Assembly: GCA_017551505.1 (NCBI GenBank)
Contig: JAFZLL010000032.1
Location: 124,001 to 188,000, forward strand
Origin: Eubacteriaceae bacterium
GTDB taxonomy: Bacteria; Bacillota; Clostridia; Eubacteriales; Anaerofustaceae
DNA length: 64,000 nucleotides
Direction of reading: 5' to 3'
A model generated the notes under the pieces. That model had not been told where the DNA came from. It made no database searches and was given only the letters and a program-made list of their open reading frames with translations. Each line of letters starts with the position of its first letter. Within the stretch, counting starts at the first letter, position 1. Shown here piece after piece: positions 16,526 to 25,341 of the stretch. The translations under genes and the position numbers were made by a program.

Positions 16526-17527
16526 ATGGAATTATTCGAAAATTACGATAAAAGGGCAGAGGGCATCGGCAAAACGCTGGCCGATTACGGCATGGCAGAC
16601 CTGGCCGAAGCTGAGAGAATCTGCAGGGAAGCGGGAGTCGACGCGGCCGGGATCGTGAAAAAGGTCCAGACGATAGCCTTTGACGACGCAATGTGGGCCT
16701 ATACACTGGGCTGCGCCATCGCCCTGAAGAAAGAAGTGAAGAGCGCATCCGATGCCGCCCGCGCTATAGGCATCGGCCTTCAGGCGTTCTGCGTGCCAGG
16801 AAGCGTCGCCTTCGACAGGAAGGTCGGGCTCGGACACGGCAATCTCGGCGGAATGCTTCTGAGCGAGGATACCAAATGCTTCGCTTTCCTTGCCGGCCAT
16901 GAGAGCTTCGCCGCCGCAGAAGGCGCCATCGGAATCGCCACCAATGCCAACAATGCGCGCCTTACCCCGCTGAAGGTCATCCTTAACGGTCTCGGCAAGG
17001 ATGCCGCTCAGATAATAGCCAGGGTGAACGGCTTTACTTATGTCCAGACACTTTTCGACTACGCCACAGGCGAGCTGCAGGTTGTCCGTGAGATCCCCTA
17101 CAGCAAGGGACCGAGGGCTGCGGTCCGCTGCTATGGGGCAGACGACGTCAGAGAAGGCGTAGCCATCATGCATAAAGAAGACGTGGATGTTTCCATTACA
17201 GGCAACTCCACCAACCCGACCCGGTTCCAGCATCCCGTAGCCGGAGTTTACAAAAAGGAATGCGTGGAAAAAGGGAAGAAATACTTTTCGGTCGCCAGCG
17301 GGGGCGGTACGGGACGGACCCTGCATCCGGATAATATGGCAGCCGGACCGGCTTCCTACGGCATGACCGATACCATGGGACGCATGCACTCCGACGCGCA
17401 GTTCGCCGGGAGCTCCTCCGTGCCTGCGCACGTGGAGATGATGGGGTTCATCGGAATGGGAAACAACCCGATGGTGGGAGCAACTGTCGCATGCGCTGTG
17501 GCAGTCTATGAGGCTTTGAAAAAATGA
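16526..17527 (+). CDS. GGGtGRT protein
   Basis: A conserved bacterial protein named after its motif SGGGTGRTLHPDNMAAGP (about residues 254-271). I know of no established biochemical role. The 333-residue product has other strongly conserved stretches: GSVAFDRKVGLGHGNLGGM and YAPS-like Gly-rich ends such as GFIGMGNNPMVGATVACAVAVY. There is no signal peptide, so it should be cytosolic. GAGAGGAG overlaps the end of the preceding scaffold gene and places the ATG 5 bases later. Its constant pairing with a NifU-like scaffold suggests that it holds, receives or uses an Fe-S cluster; that is inference. Confidence 0.9.
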   Translation: MELFENYDKRAEGIGKTLADYGMADLAEAERICREAGVDAAGIVKKVQTIAFDDAMWAYTLGCAIALKKEVKSASDAARAIGIGLQAFCVPGSVAFDRKVGLGHGNLGGMLLSEDTKCFAFLAGHESFAAAEGAIGIATNANNARLTPLKVILNGLGKDAAQIIARVNGFTYVQTLFDYATGELQVVREIPYSKGPRAAVRCYGADDVREGVAIMHKEDVDVSITGNSTNPTRFQHPVAGVYKKECVEKGKKYFSVASGGGTGRTLHPDNMAAGPASYGMTDTMGRMHSDAQFAGSSSVPAHVEMMGFIGMGNNPMVGATVACAVAVYEALKK

Positions 17528-18120
17528 AGATTTTCTGGAAAATAATGCTGGTGCTCTTTCTGTGCGTGTGCTGCCTGTCTGCAGGCTTCTATTTCGGGGC
17601 TACCTATAAAGGCCCCCTGCATTTCGGGGCTCCAAGCATCACCACAGAGATATTGTCGGAATCCTTTAAGACGGCAGGAGAACTGGTGACCGTGACCTAT
17701 TCCTACACCGGACTGGGCAGCTTTACGAACTCATTGATGTTCAAGGACTGGACGATACCCCTGACCACGAAAAGCTTCATCGTCACTTACGACGGGATCA
17801 TAAGGGCAGGCGTGGATCTGTCAAAAGTCGATTTCAAGGTCGAGGATTACGTGATCACGGTAAAGATCCCGGATGCTTACATCATATCGCACAGTATCGA
17901 TGAGGGCAGCGTACAGGTCTATGACCAGAAAAAGAATATATTCAATCCCATTACGGTCGATGACGTCGTCGGGTTTGAAACCGAGCAGAAGGCACTCAAC
18001 GAGAAAACTGCGTTGGAGAAAGGGCTGCTTCATGAAGCGGAGAGGAACGCCAGAACCGCGATAACGGAGCTGCTTATGAAGCTGGACGGCTTCGAAGATT
18101 ACGAAGTGGTATTCAAGTAA
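17524..18120 (+). CDS. DUF4230 domain membrane-anchored protein
   Basis: The 198-residue product has one N-terminal membrane segment (residues 4-26) followed by a DUF4230 domain: ESFKTAGELVTVTYSYTG, IVTYDGIIRAGVDLSKVDF, VITVKIPDAYIISHSID and a C-terminal helix EAERNARTAITELLM. The domain probably lies outside the membrane. Family function is unknown to me. Its ATG overlaps the stop codon of the GGGtGRT gene (ATGA), so it is translationally coupled to it and ends at a strong terminator. A membrane protein at the end of an Fe-S scaffold operon is notable. Confidence 0.85.
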   Translation: MKIFWKIMLVLFLCVCCLSAGFYFGATYKGPLHFGAPSITTEILSESFKTAGELVTVTYSYTGLGSFTNSLMFKDWTIPLTTKSFIVTYDGIIRAGVDLSKVDFKVEDYVITVKIPDAYIISHSIDEGSVQVYDQKKNIFNPITVDDVVGFETEQKALNEKTALEKGLLHEAERNARTAITELLMKLDGFEDYEVVFK

Positions 18121-18134
18121 AACAAGTACTTCAG

Positions 18135-18156
18135 GCGCGGGGATCCCCGCGCTTTT
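18135..18156 (+). terminator. Rho-independent terminator of the GGGtGRT operon
   Basis: A perfect 18-bp palindrome (GCGCGGGG / CCCCGCGC with an AT centre) is followed by TTTT, 14 bases after the DUF4230 stop codon. Confidence 0.85.
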
Positions 18157-18257
18157 CTAACTGGTGTCTAAGCGACGTGATGGGCTTTTGATCATTGCCC
18201 GGAAAATGTATCATCTCAAGTGGCACAGGGAACGGATCTGCCTGAAAGGATAATGAT

Positions 18258-19169
18258 ATGAAGACGATAGATGCTGAAACGTATATGCACCCGCAGGACA
18301 GGGAGACTCTGAGGACGCTGAAATCCCTGCCGGGATTCACCGCCCTTCTGCAGGCGTTCATGAAAAGATTTACCGGTCAGATGCTTCACGGTGTCAATAT
18401 GGCCACCAAGATACGTTTGGGAAAGGATCAGCTGCCTGAGATATATGAGCTCCTGCCCCCGATCTGCGGCAGGCTCGGCATCACTGAGCCGGAGCTGTAT
18501 CTGGAGATGAATCCGTATCCCAATGCCTATACCTATGGTGATGACGAGGCATTCATAACCATAACATCAGGACTGATCGATTCCATGACCACAGATGAAC
18601 TGAAGGCCGTCATCGCCCACGAATGCGGCCATATAGCCTGCCGTCACGTGCTTTACCGCACTATGGCGACGGTCATTCTTTACGGCGTCGCGGATGCTCT
18701 CGGCTTCGGCCTCATCTCCGCACCGCTGAAACTGGCGCTCGCATCATGGCAGAGGACCAGTGAGCTTTCCGCGGACAGGGCTGCGGCTGTATATATGGGG
18801 GGAAGCGATATCGTCGAAGACGTCATGATCCGCCTTGCTTCGGGAAGCAAGACAGTGATAAAGGGGATCAACAAGGAGGCTTTTATGGAACAGGCTGCTG
18901 ATTATGAGCAACTGGTGAAAAGCTCGGGCTACAACAGATCCCTGCAGCAGCTTGCGAATTTGGGCGGGACACACCCGTTCATCTCGGTGCGCTGTTCGGA
19001 GATACACAGATGGTGCCAAAGCGCTGAGTTTACCGATATCATGAACGGCTGTAATCAGCCGGAGACTTCGCCGGAGGAGACATCAGAGCAAAACAGACGC
19101 TGCAGGGATTGCGGCGCGGAGCTTATGGAAGGCGCCAGGTTCTGCCATGAATGCGGCGCAAGGCAGTAA
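18258..19169 (+). CDS. M48 family metallopeptidase with C-terminal zinc ribbon
   Basis: Zinc endopeptidase related to HtpX/Ste24. The 303-residue product carries the zinc-binding HECGH (His121-His125) and the third ligand in ELSADRAA (Glu169). A moderately hydrophobic stretch (about 134-165) between them may touch the membrane, but no clear N-terminal transmembrane pair like that of HtpX is present. The C-terminus adds a four-cysteine zinc ribbon (CRDCGAELMEGARFCHECG, about residues 282-300), often used for protein binding. A THPF segment near residue 237 (GGTHPFISVRC) is typical of M48. It is expressed alone, between two terminator/promoter boundaries. Its substrate is unknown, with membrane or cytosolic protein quality control likely. 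Confidence 0.88.
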   Translation: MKTIDAETYMHPQDRETLRTLKSLPGFTALLQAFMKRFTGQMLHGVNMATKIRLGKDQLPEIYELLPPICGRLGITEPELYLEMNPYPNAYTYGDDEAFITITSGLIDSMTTDELKAVIAHECGHIACRHVLYRTMATVILYGVADALGFGLISAPLKLALASWQRTSELSADRAAAVYMGGSDIVEDVMIRLASGSKTVIKGINKEAFMEQAADYEQLVKSSGYNRSLQQLANLGGTHPFISVRCSEIHRWCQSAEFTDIMNGCNQPETSPEETSEQNRRCRDCGAELMEGARFCHECGARQ

Positions 19170-19231
19170 CGGCAAGGGACTGAATAATCAGCGGTTGTCA
19201 GTTTCCCAGGGGATCCCGAAGGATTATGCCC

Positions 19232-19260
19232 TTGACTTGACCGCAAAAGAAAACTATAAT
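19232..19260 (+). promoter_or_regulatory. Promoter of greA-lysS
   Basis: TTGACT and a perfect TATAAT are 17 bases apart, 32 bases before the greA start codon. Confidence 0.8.
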
Positions 19261-19291
19261 TATTGAACTAATATGGGGGGGTAGAAATCTA

Positions 19292-19768
19292 ATGGCAGAA
19301 TTAGAAGAGATCCTGTTGACCAAGGACGGATATTACGAGCTCCAGGAGCGCCTTGAATACCTTAAAACGACAGCACGCCGTGAAGTTGCTGAAAAGATCA
19401 AGGTCGCGCGTGAATTCGGGGACCTGTCCGAGAACGCCGAATACGAGGAAGCCAAGAACGAACAGGGCTTTATCGAAGGCGAGATCGTCGAAATAGAGTA
19501 TAAGCTGAAGAACGCCAAAATAATAGATAACAAGAAAACTCCCAAAGGTGTCGTCGCAGTCGGGAGTTCGGTCAAGATTTACGATCCCGAGCTGGACGAG
19601 GAGATGGAATACCGTATAGTGGGGAGCGATGAAGTGGATCTGGACAATAAGCTTCTGTCCAACCAGAGCCCGGTCGGACAGGCACTCGTGGGTAGCAAGG
19701 TCGGCGACAAGGTCACCGTGCACGCACCGGGAGGCGATTTTGTCCTCGAGATCCGTTCGGTAAAGTAA
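19292..19768 (+). CDS. greA: Transcription elongation factor GreA
   Basis: Rescues backtracked RNA polymerase by stimulating cleavage of the transcript 3' end. The 158 residues match the family length. The N-terminal coiled coil carries the catalytic acidic tip in FGDLSENAEYEEAKNEQ (Asp/Glu pair), and the C-terminal FKBP-like domain includes YRIVGSDEVDLDNKLLSNQSPVGQAL. A G-rich ribosome site (GGGGGG) precedes the ATG. lysS starts one base after its stop, the common greA-lysS pairing of Clostridia. Confidence 0.97.
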   Translation: MAELEEILLTKDGYYELQERLEYLKTTARREVAEKIKVAREFGDLSENAEYEEAKNEQGFIEGEIVEIEYKLKNAKIIDNKKTPKGVVAVGSSVKIYDPELDEEMEYRIVGSDEVDLDNKLLSNQSPVGQALVGSKVGDKVTVHAPGGDFVLEIRSVK

Positions 19769-19769
19769 T

Positions 19770-21695
19770 ATGGAGCATAACGACGAATACTACGGCAATA
19801 TGCCGGATGTTGTAAAGGTCAAGATAGAGAAATACGAAAAGCTGGCTGCCGAAGGAAAGGACCCATACAGGCAGACGAAGTTCCTTCGGACCGCATACGC
19901 CAGGGATATTAAAGAGCATTTTTCGGATAACGACGGTAAGGTCGTATCCCTTGCCGGGCGCATCATGGCCAAGCGGGGCCAGGGGAAGGTCGCTTTCTAC
20001 GATCTTCTTGACGTAACAGACAAGATCCAGCTGTTCTGCAAAAAGGACATTCTGGGAGACAGTTATGAAGAAGTGCTCTCCTATGACATCGGGGATATCG
20101 TAGGCGTTGAGGGGGAGGTCTTCGCGACCCAGAGAGGCGAGATAAGCATAAGGGTCTCCCAAATGACGCTCCTTACCAAATCGATTCAGGTCCTGCCTGA
20201 AAAATACCATGGCCTGAAGGATACCGACCTCAGATACCGTCAGCGGTACACTGACCTTATCATGGATCCCGAGGTCAAGGATGTTTTCATAAAGCGTACT
20301 AGGATCATCTCCGCCATACGCGAGTTCATGGATAACAGGGGCTTTATCGAAGTGGAAACGCCGGTGCTTTCGACATTGGCCGGAGGCGCTTCCGCACGCC
20401 CTTTCGTTACCCATCACAATACACTTGATATTGCTATGTATCTTAGGATTGCCACCGAGCTCAATCTCAAGAGGCTTATCGTGGGCGGTTTCGACAAGGT
20501 ATATGAGATCGGCAGGGTCTTCCGCAACGAAGGAATGGACGCCACTCATAACCCGGAATTCACCTCCATGGAGTCCTACGAATCCTACACGGATTACAAT
20601 GGCGTCATGGATATGGTGGAGGAGCTGTTTAGTTTTCTTGGTGAAAAGATAAACGGAAGCACTGATGTCGATTACCAGGGCGTAAGCATCTCCCTGAAAG
20701 CCCCGTACAGGAGGGCGAGGATGGTCGACCTGGTGACCGAGGCTACAGGGATCGATTTCGATAAGATTACAGACATCGAAGAGGCGAGAAAAGCCGCCCG
20801 CAGTCTTGGAATAGAGGTGGAAGATTCCTGGGGCATCGGCAAGATGATCGAGGCAGCATTTGACTCGAAGGTTGAAGAGACTATCGTGCAGCCTACGTTC
20901 GTCACCGACCATCCGACGGAGATTTCGCCGCTGGCAAAGAAATGCTCCTACGACCAGAGATACACCGAGCGTTTCGAGATATTTATTGCCGGACACGAAT
21001 ACGGCAACGCGTTCTCTGAGCTTAATGATCCCTTTGACCAGAGAGACCGTTTCCTTGCGCAGATGGAAGCAAAGGCCAAGGGCGACGATGAAGCACACCC
21101 ATATGACGCTGACTTTATCAATGCGCTGGAAGTTGGACTGCCTCCAACGGGAGGACTCGGTATCGGCATAGACAGGCTCGTAATGCTCTTGACTGACCAG
21201 CCGACGATCAGGGATGTTATCCTTTTCCCGACAATGAAGCCTCTGGATCAGCCCAAAGCTGAAAACAAGGCCAAGCCTGCGGAAGGGGCGGTCGAAGCAC
21301 CAGTTGTCGAAGAAAAGATCGACTTCTCCAACGTCGTGATCGAGCCTCTGTTCGCGGATCAGGTTGACTTTGAGACCTTCAGCAAGAGCGATTTCCGTGC
21401 TGTGAAGGTCCTCGGATGTGAAGCAGTGCATAAGTCCAAGAAGCTTTTAAAGTTCACTCTGGATGACGGAAGCGGCGTTAACAGAACGATACTGAGCGGT
21501 ATCCACGCATATTACGAACCTGAAGAACTGATTGGTAAGACCTGCATTGCGATCACCAATCTGCCTCCCAAAACCATGATGGGAATAGACTCCTGCGGCA
21601 TGCTCATCAGTGCCGTTCATCACGAAGGAGATGAAGAAAAACTCCATCTTCTGATGGTCGATCCGCACATCCCTGCAGGTGCGAAACTGTATTGA
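19770..21695 (+). CDS. lysS: Lysyl-tRNA synthetase (class II) with C-terminal tRNA-binding domain
   Basis: Attaches lysine to tRNA-Lys. The 641-residue product has the N-terminal anticodon-binding OB fold (GRIMAKRGQGKVAFYDLLD), class II motif 2 (FRNEGMDATHNPEFTSMES) and motif 3 (GLGIGIDRLVMLLTDQPTIR). Most bacterial LysRS end near residue 500. Here a linker rich in Lys, Pro and Glu leads into an extra domain of about 110 residues (FSKSDFRAVKVLGCEAVHKS ... VHHEGDEEKLHLLMVD) of the Trbp111/EMAP-II/MetRS-C type, which binds tRNA nonspecifically. This fusion occurs in some Clostridia. It is co-transcribed with greA; no T-box leader is present. Confidence 0.97.
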   Translation: MEHNDEYYGNMPDVVKVKIEKYEKLAAEGKDPYRQTKFLRTAYARDIKEHFSDNDGKVVSLAGRIMAKRGQGKVAFYDLLDVTDKIQLFCKKDILGDSYEEVLSYDIGDIVGVEGEVFATQRGEISIRVSQMTLLTKSIQVLPEKYHGLKDTDLRYRQRYTDLIMDPEVKDVFIKRTRIISAIREFMDNRGFIEVETPVLSTLAGGASARPFVTHHNTLDIAMYLRIATELNLKRLIVGGFDKVYEIGRVFRNEGMDATHNPEFTSMESYESYTDYNGVMDMVEELFSFLGEKINGSTDVDYQGVSISLKAPYRRARMVDLVTEATGIDFDKITDIEEARKAARSLGIEVEDSWGIGKMIEAAFDSKVEETIVQPTFVTDHPTEISPLAKKCSYDQRYTERFEIFIAGHEYGNAFSELNDPFDQRDRFLAQMEAKAKGDDEAHPYDADFINALEVGLPPTGGLGIGIDRLVMLLTDQPTIRDVILFPTMKPLDQPKAENKAKPAEGAVEAPVVEEKIDFSNVVIEPLFADQVDFETFSKSDFRAVKVLGCEAVHKSKKLLKFTLDDGSGVNRTILSGIHAYYEPEELIGKTCIAITNLPPKTMMGIDSCGMLISAVHHEGDEEKLHLLMVDPHIPAGAKLY

Positions 21696-21817
21696 TTTAA
21701 GTTTCGATGTGAGCCCAAATCATCAAAAGAGTCTCCCAAAACCACCTCTGGCTTTCTAATTTGGAGGCTTAAAAGTTTAATACTTTATTGAATGGCATAA
21801 ACCAGCGTTAATCTGCA

Positions 21818-21854
21818 AGAGACTCACTATCAAACGGTAGTGGGTCTCTTTTTG
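21818..21854 (+). terminator. Rho-independent terminator downstream of lysS
   Basis: A 12-bp stem (AGAGACTCACTA / TAGTGGGTCTCT, one G-U) is followed by TTTTT. It lies about 120 bases beyond the lysS stop codon, and nothing else is seen between them. Confidence 0.9.
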
Positions 21855-21981
21855 TATCCGCTTGTCAATGTCGACCTAACTGAACATATCTCTTCTGACT
21901 GCCTGCCGAGTAAAATCGGTGGGATTATTATGCTTCTTAGTGGTGTGTATTTAAACTTGGAGGTCAAAACCGCGTACTTGC

Positions 21982-22010
21982 TTGACAGTAGGTCGGCATA
22001 CCGATATAAT
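21982..22010 (+). promoter_or_regulatory. Consensus promoter with dyad, upstream of XRE regulator
   Basis: A perfect TTGACA and a perfect TATAAT are 17 bases apart. The spacer contains the dyad TCGG-CATA-CCGA (21993-22004), touching the -10. The regulator encoded just downstream may bind it. Confidence 0.8.
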
Positions 22011-22033
22011 CGCGTATGTAAAAGGAGGCTCGC

Positions 22034-22483
22034 ATGGATCTTCAAGAGCTGCTCGATCAGCGTAAAATTAGTAAATATCAGTTATCTAAAGTAAGCGGTG
22101 TTCCTAAAACAACTATAATGGACATATGTGCGGGAAGAAGTGATATTGAGCGCTGCTCTGCAAAGACTGTGCAGCAACTTGCAAAAGCGCTGGGCTGCAC
22201 AATGGAAGAAATCATGGAGTTGTCATCTCCATATGACAACCAAACTGGTCTTCCAAAAGACAGATCCTATCTTGAACGCGGACTTCCTTCATTTTTAGAA
22301 GATTCCATCGCCGTCATGAAAAGCGCATGGGAAAAGCTTGATCAAGGTGAAAAATACCTCAGATGGGACTGTGATTATTGTAATCTGCAGACGGACATCA
22401 ATAACGCGGAAGTCAATCAGATCATAACAAGTGAACAGGCCTGGTATTTAAGGGAAAAGTATCTAAGGCTTGAAAGGGTTTAA
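22034..22483 (+). CDS. XRE family HTH transcriptional regulator
   Basis: DNA-binding regulator of 149 residues. The helix-turn-helix is at about residues 1-60: LQELLDQRKISKYQLSKVSG, VPKTTIMDICAGRSDIERCS, AKTVQQLAKALGCTMEEIM. The C-terminal half (LERGLPSFLEDSIAVMKSAW ... ITSEQAWYLREKYLRL) is a helical domain common in Firmicute XRE proteins of this size, likely for dimerisation or ligand sensing. AAAGGAGG lies 7 bases before the ATG. It has its own very strong promoter with a dyad between -35 and -10, which suggests that it represses itself. A metallo-hydrolase gene follows. Confidence 0.88.
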   Translation: MDLQELLDQRKISKYQLSKVSGVPKTTIMDICAGRSDIERCSAKTVQQLAKALGCTMEEIMELSSPYDNQTGLPKDRSYLERGLPSFLEDSIAVMKSAWEKLDQGEKYLRWDCDYCNLQTDINNAEVNQIITSEQAWYLREKYLRLERV

Positions 22484-22569
22484 AAACATAGCAGTCATAT
22501 GCTTAGTGTGATTCGCTACTGACCAGGCTGCTCAGTGGATCAATCTTTAACGGTTATACTTTCTGTTAA

Positions 22570-23157
22570 TTGCGAATGCTCAAATTAAAGTACGGAAATA
22601 CAAATACATATTTCGTCCAGGGTAATAAATGCGGTCTCCTTGTTGATACTGACTATGCTGGAACTTTGCCTGCTTTTTACAAGGAAATGAAGAAAGCCGG
22701 TATCAGAGTTTCAGATTTAAGCTATGTATTGGCAACGCATTATCATCCGGATCACATGGGAATTATCGGTGAGCTGATGAAGCAGAGAGTTGAGCTGCTG
22801 TTACTTGAAGAACAACGAGAAATGGTTCATTTCTCGGACTATATTTTTGAGAAAGACAGATTACCTTTCACTCCCATAAGTGAAGAATCTGCTACTGTCA
22901 TATCGTGTATTGAGAGCAGAGCATTTCTTTCATCAATAGGTATCAGCGGCGAAATCATCACAACACCAAGCCACAGTATAGACAGCGTCTCTTTGATATT
23001 GGATGACGGTAACTGCATTGTCGGCGATCTGGAACCGTTGGAATATGCAGAAGGTTATGAGGATAACGATTCACTGAAAAGAGATTGGGAACGAATCCTG
23101 TCTTTCGCTCCTAAAACCGTTTTCTTTGCACACCGGCCGGAGAAGTACTTATATTGA
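22570..23157 (+). CDS. Metallo-beta-lactamase fold hydrolase
   Basis: Small soluble MBL-fold enzyme of 195 residues. The metal-binding signature THYHPDHMG is at about residues 56-64, and further ligands are in TTPSHSIDSVSLIL (His), CIVGDLEP (Asp) and the final VFFAHRP (His). It begins GNTNTYFVQGNKCGLLVDTD, the usual first strands of the fold. Start: a TTG at 22570 or the ATG at 22576; neither has a clear ribosome site. It lacks the extra domains of known lactamases, RNases or glyoxalases, so a specific substrate cannot be assigned. It follows the XRE regulator on the same strand and may be co-transcribed. Confidence 0.85.
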   Translation: MRMLKLKYGNTNTYFVQGNKCGLLVDTDYAGTLPAFYKEMKKAGIRVSDLSYVLATHYHPDHMGIIGELMKQRVELLLLEEQREMVHFSDYIFEKDRLPFTPISEESATVISCIESRAFLSSIGISGEIITTPSHSIDSVSLILDDGNCIVGDLEPLEYAEGYEDNDSLKRDWERILSFAPKTVFFAHRPEKYLY

Positions 23158-23182
23158 CAAGTTGCGAGCTGAGGAGACATAA

Positions 23183-23647
23183 ATGATTGAAGCAGTCATT
23201 CCCACATTCGAAGAATTATGGTTCAGGCAGATGATGCTTTCTGATGAGGACACAATGTCCTTCAACCACGCTTGGGGAGGCACAATTTCTTTCCCTGAAA
23301 ACGAGCGGGAGTCTTGGTATGATTATTGGATCGTAAATCATGATAATCAGCGCTATTACAGATATCTGAAAAATGAGAATGGCGATTTCGTGGGAGAGAT
23401 CGCATATCACTATTCTCCAGAATATGATGGATATGTTGCAGATGTGATTGTTTTCTCTGAATTTCGAGGACAAGGTTATGGGAGTCAGGGCCTTGAAGTC
23501 CTTTGTGATGCAGCAAAAGAAAATGGTATTTCAGTCCTTCTGGATGATATTGCCATCGATAATCCCGCAATCAGCCTGTTTCTTAAACACGGTTTCTCGG
23601 AAATTGATAGAACTGATGAAAAGATCGTTCTGAAAAAATACCTTTAG
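23183..23647 (+). CDS. GNAT family N-acetyltransferase
   Basis: Acetyl-CoA-dependent acetyltransferase of 154 residues. The core includes GDFVGEIAYHYSPEYDGYVA, the acetyl-CoA pyrophosphate loop EFRGQGYGSQGLEVLCDAA (about residues 94-112) and the last motif IDNPAISLFLKHGFSEI. The layout is like single-domain small-molecule or protein acetyltransferases; the acceptor is unknown. GAGGAG lies 8 bases before the ATG. It starts 25 bases after the MBL hydrolase gene, so the two may share a transcript. Confidence 0.9.
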   Translation: MIEAVIPTFEELWFRQMMLSDEDTMSFNHAWGGTISFPENERESWYDYWIVNHDNQRYYRYLKNENGDFVGEIAYHYSPEYDGYVADVIVFSEFRGQGYGSQGLEVLCDAAKENGISVLLDDIAIDNPAISLFLKHGFSEIDRTDEKIVLKKYL

Positions 23648-23715
23648 TATGCATCGCGAAAAGGATGTTCATTTTCGGAAAAACACAAAACACTAACGTT
23701 TTCGGGGAGGTATAA

Positions 23716-25038
23716 ATGGATAAGCTGAAAAAGTCACTTTCAAACATTAATATGAGATTGTTTATTGCACTGCTCGTACTGGGACTGTGCCCTACGATCT
23801 ATACGACGGTGCGGGTCTTCTTTCTTGGACAGATGCCTGGTGATTGGTCGTTCTCAATCGCAGGACAGCTTTCATGGGTGAACCTTCTGTATGAGGTAAT
23901 AAGAGAAGCGATTATTCTTCCTCTTTTCTTCTTTGTCGGGAAGGTAAAAGAGGATAAAAAGGCATTTTCAAATCATATGCGCACTGGCATGCTTATGACT
24001 TTCGGTGTGTTCACTGTAGTGTCTGCGATTGTATTCATCTTTGCCAAGCAGTTGCTCTCACTGATGGCAGCGGATGAGACAATTCTCGCTGCATCTGCTA
24101 CGTATATCCGTATAGAAAGTGTCGCAAACGTCTTCTCGATACTGGCAGAACTTGCACTTGTCGCACTGGTATCTGTAGACAGAAGCCGGTATATCTATAT
24201 TTTGACTGGCACCAGACTGATCCTCTCTCTTGTATTTGATACCTTCCTCATATCCACTTTGCCAGTTTCGTTGAACCTCGGTGTTAACGGTATCGGGTAT
24301 TCGAATATAATCGTAAACATCTTGATCCTCTTCATTTCATTATTGTTGCTGCGCAATGAAGGGGTCAAAGTATTTACTAAGGAGCCGCTTGATTTCGGCT
24401 GGATGAAAGATCTCCTGAAAATCGGAGGGATCTCTGGTCTTGAATCCTTTGTCCGCAACGTTGCATATATGCTCATGGTAGCGCGTATGGTTAACGTCGT
24501 CGGCGAACAGGGGACCTATTGGGTTGCCAACAGTTTTATTTGGGGGTGGCTTCTGTTGCCGATATTGCAGCTCGGGGAACTGATAAAGGAAGAAACGGCT
24601 GAAAGCGAAGACAATGTCAGGAAAAACACGCTCGGATACTTTGCAATCACGTTTGGCGTGTGTGTTATCTGGTGTTTGACCATACCGCTTTGGAAACCGT
24701 TTATGACGTACATTCTGCAGTATTCCGACGTAGACAAACTGCTTGAACTAGTGTTGATCCTGCTGGGATTCTATGTTTTGTTTGCCTTTCAGAATATCTT
24801 CGATGCAACGTTCTACGGCCTGGGAAAAACGAACTACATGCTGTTCGAATCAGTCGTAACGAATACGATCTATTATGGTGCTGCGTTTCTTTTGTATATC
24901 ACCGGGAAATGGACACCGACGCTGATTGGTATCGCTATGCTGTTTGGTTTCGGCAACGCATTCGATACCTTAGTATCCGCTGGAGCGTACATATTCATGT
25001 TAAGAGAAAAGAAGATCAATCTGTTGAAGGTTGACTAG
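23716..25038 (+). CDS. MATE family efflux transporter
   Basis: Multidrug or metabolite exporter driven by Na+ or H+, in the cytoplasmic membrane. The 440-residue product has about twelve hydrophobic segments arranged as two pseudo-repeats, the MATE layout (for example FIALLVLGLCPTIYTTVRV near the start and GIGYSNIIVNILILFISLLL in the middle). It is a diverged member: the first helix lacks the usual P-x-x-x-x-x-L-x-x-x-x-N pattern. A GGGGAGG site lies before the ATG. It ends the + strand run that began with the XRE regulator. Substrate unknown. Confidence 0.82.
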   Translation: MDKLKKSLSNINMRLFIALLVLGLCPTIYTTVRVFFLGQMPGDWSFSIAGQLSWVNLLYEVIREAIILPLFFFVGKVKEDKKAFSNHMRTGMLMTFGVFTVVSAIVFIFAKQLLSLMAADETILAASATYIRIESVANVFSILAELALVALVSVDRSRYIYILTGTRLILSLVFDTFLISTLPVSLNLGVNGIGYSNIIVNILILFISLLLLRNEGVKVFTKEPLDFGWMKDLLKIGGISGLESFVRNVAYMLMVARMVNVVGEQGTYWVANSFIWGWLLLPILQLGELIKEETAESEDNVRKNTLGYFAITFGVCVIWCLTIPLWKPFMTYILQYSDVDKLLELVLILLGFYVLFAFQNIFDATFYGLGKTNYMLFESVVTNTIYYGAAFLLYITGKWTPTLIGIAMLFGFGNAFDTLVSAGAYIFMLREKKINLLKVD

Positions 25039-25171
25039 AATTTCTGAAAATGCAGTTCCGAATTAAGAAATGAGCAGAGATAATAGCTGCAGTTATTATG
25101 CTTTGACAGTGATTCTTCCAATTCTATGTGGAGCTTATAGAGACTGTAATGCAAATGATTACATCTCATTA

Positions 25172-25202
25172 TTGATTATGTCAGTGCTGACGATTGTATA
25201 AT
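25172..25202 (+). promoter_or_regulatory. MerR-type promoter with no gene downstream
   Basis: TTGATT and a perfect TATAAT are separated by 19 bases, and the spacer is centred on the dyad GTCAG-TG-CTGAC (25180-25191). Long spacers with a central dyad are typical of MerR-controlled promoters. The 360-base gap it sits in (25039-25401) contains no reading frame on the + strand. Confidence 0.4.
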
Positions 25203-25341
25203 TTAGACTACATCTGTAACAAAAAACTGTTTTGACTTCAAAGTAATTACCGTAGCATTTTTGAGCTCTAGGCTGTCGAAACTGATAGTTACTAATAGAA
25301 GAGTATACTTATCTTAGTACTTTCAGACAAAAAAGGATTTC

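Noticed and set aside
19713-21431. 572-codon open frame antisense to lysS
   Set aside because: It lies entirely over a strongly conserved synthetase gene, has no ribosome site, and its sequence shows the biased composition of a complementary-strand shadow.
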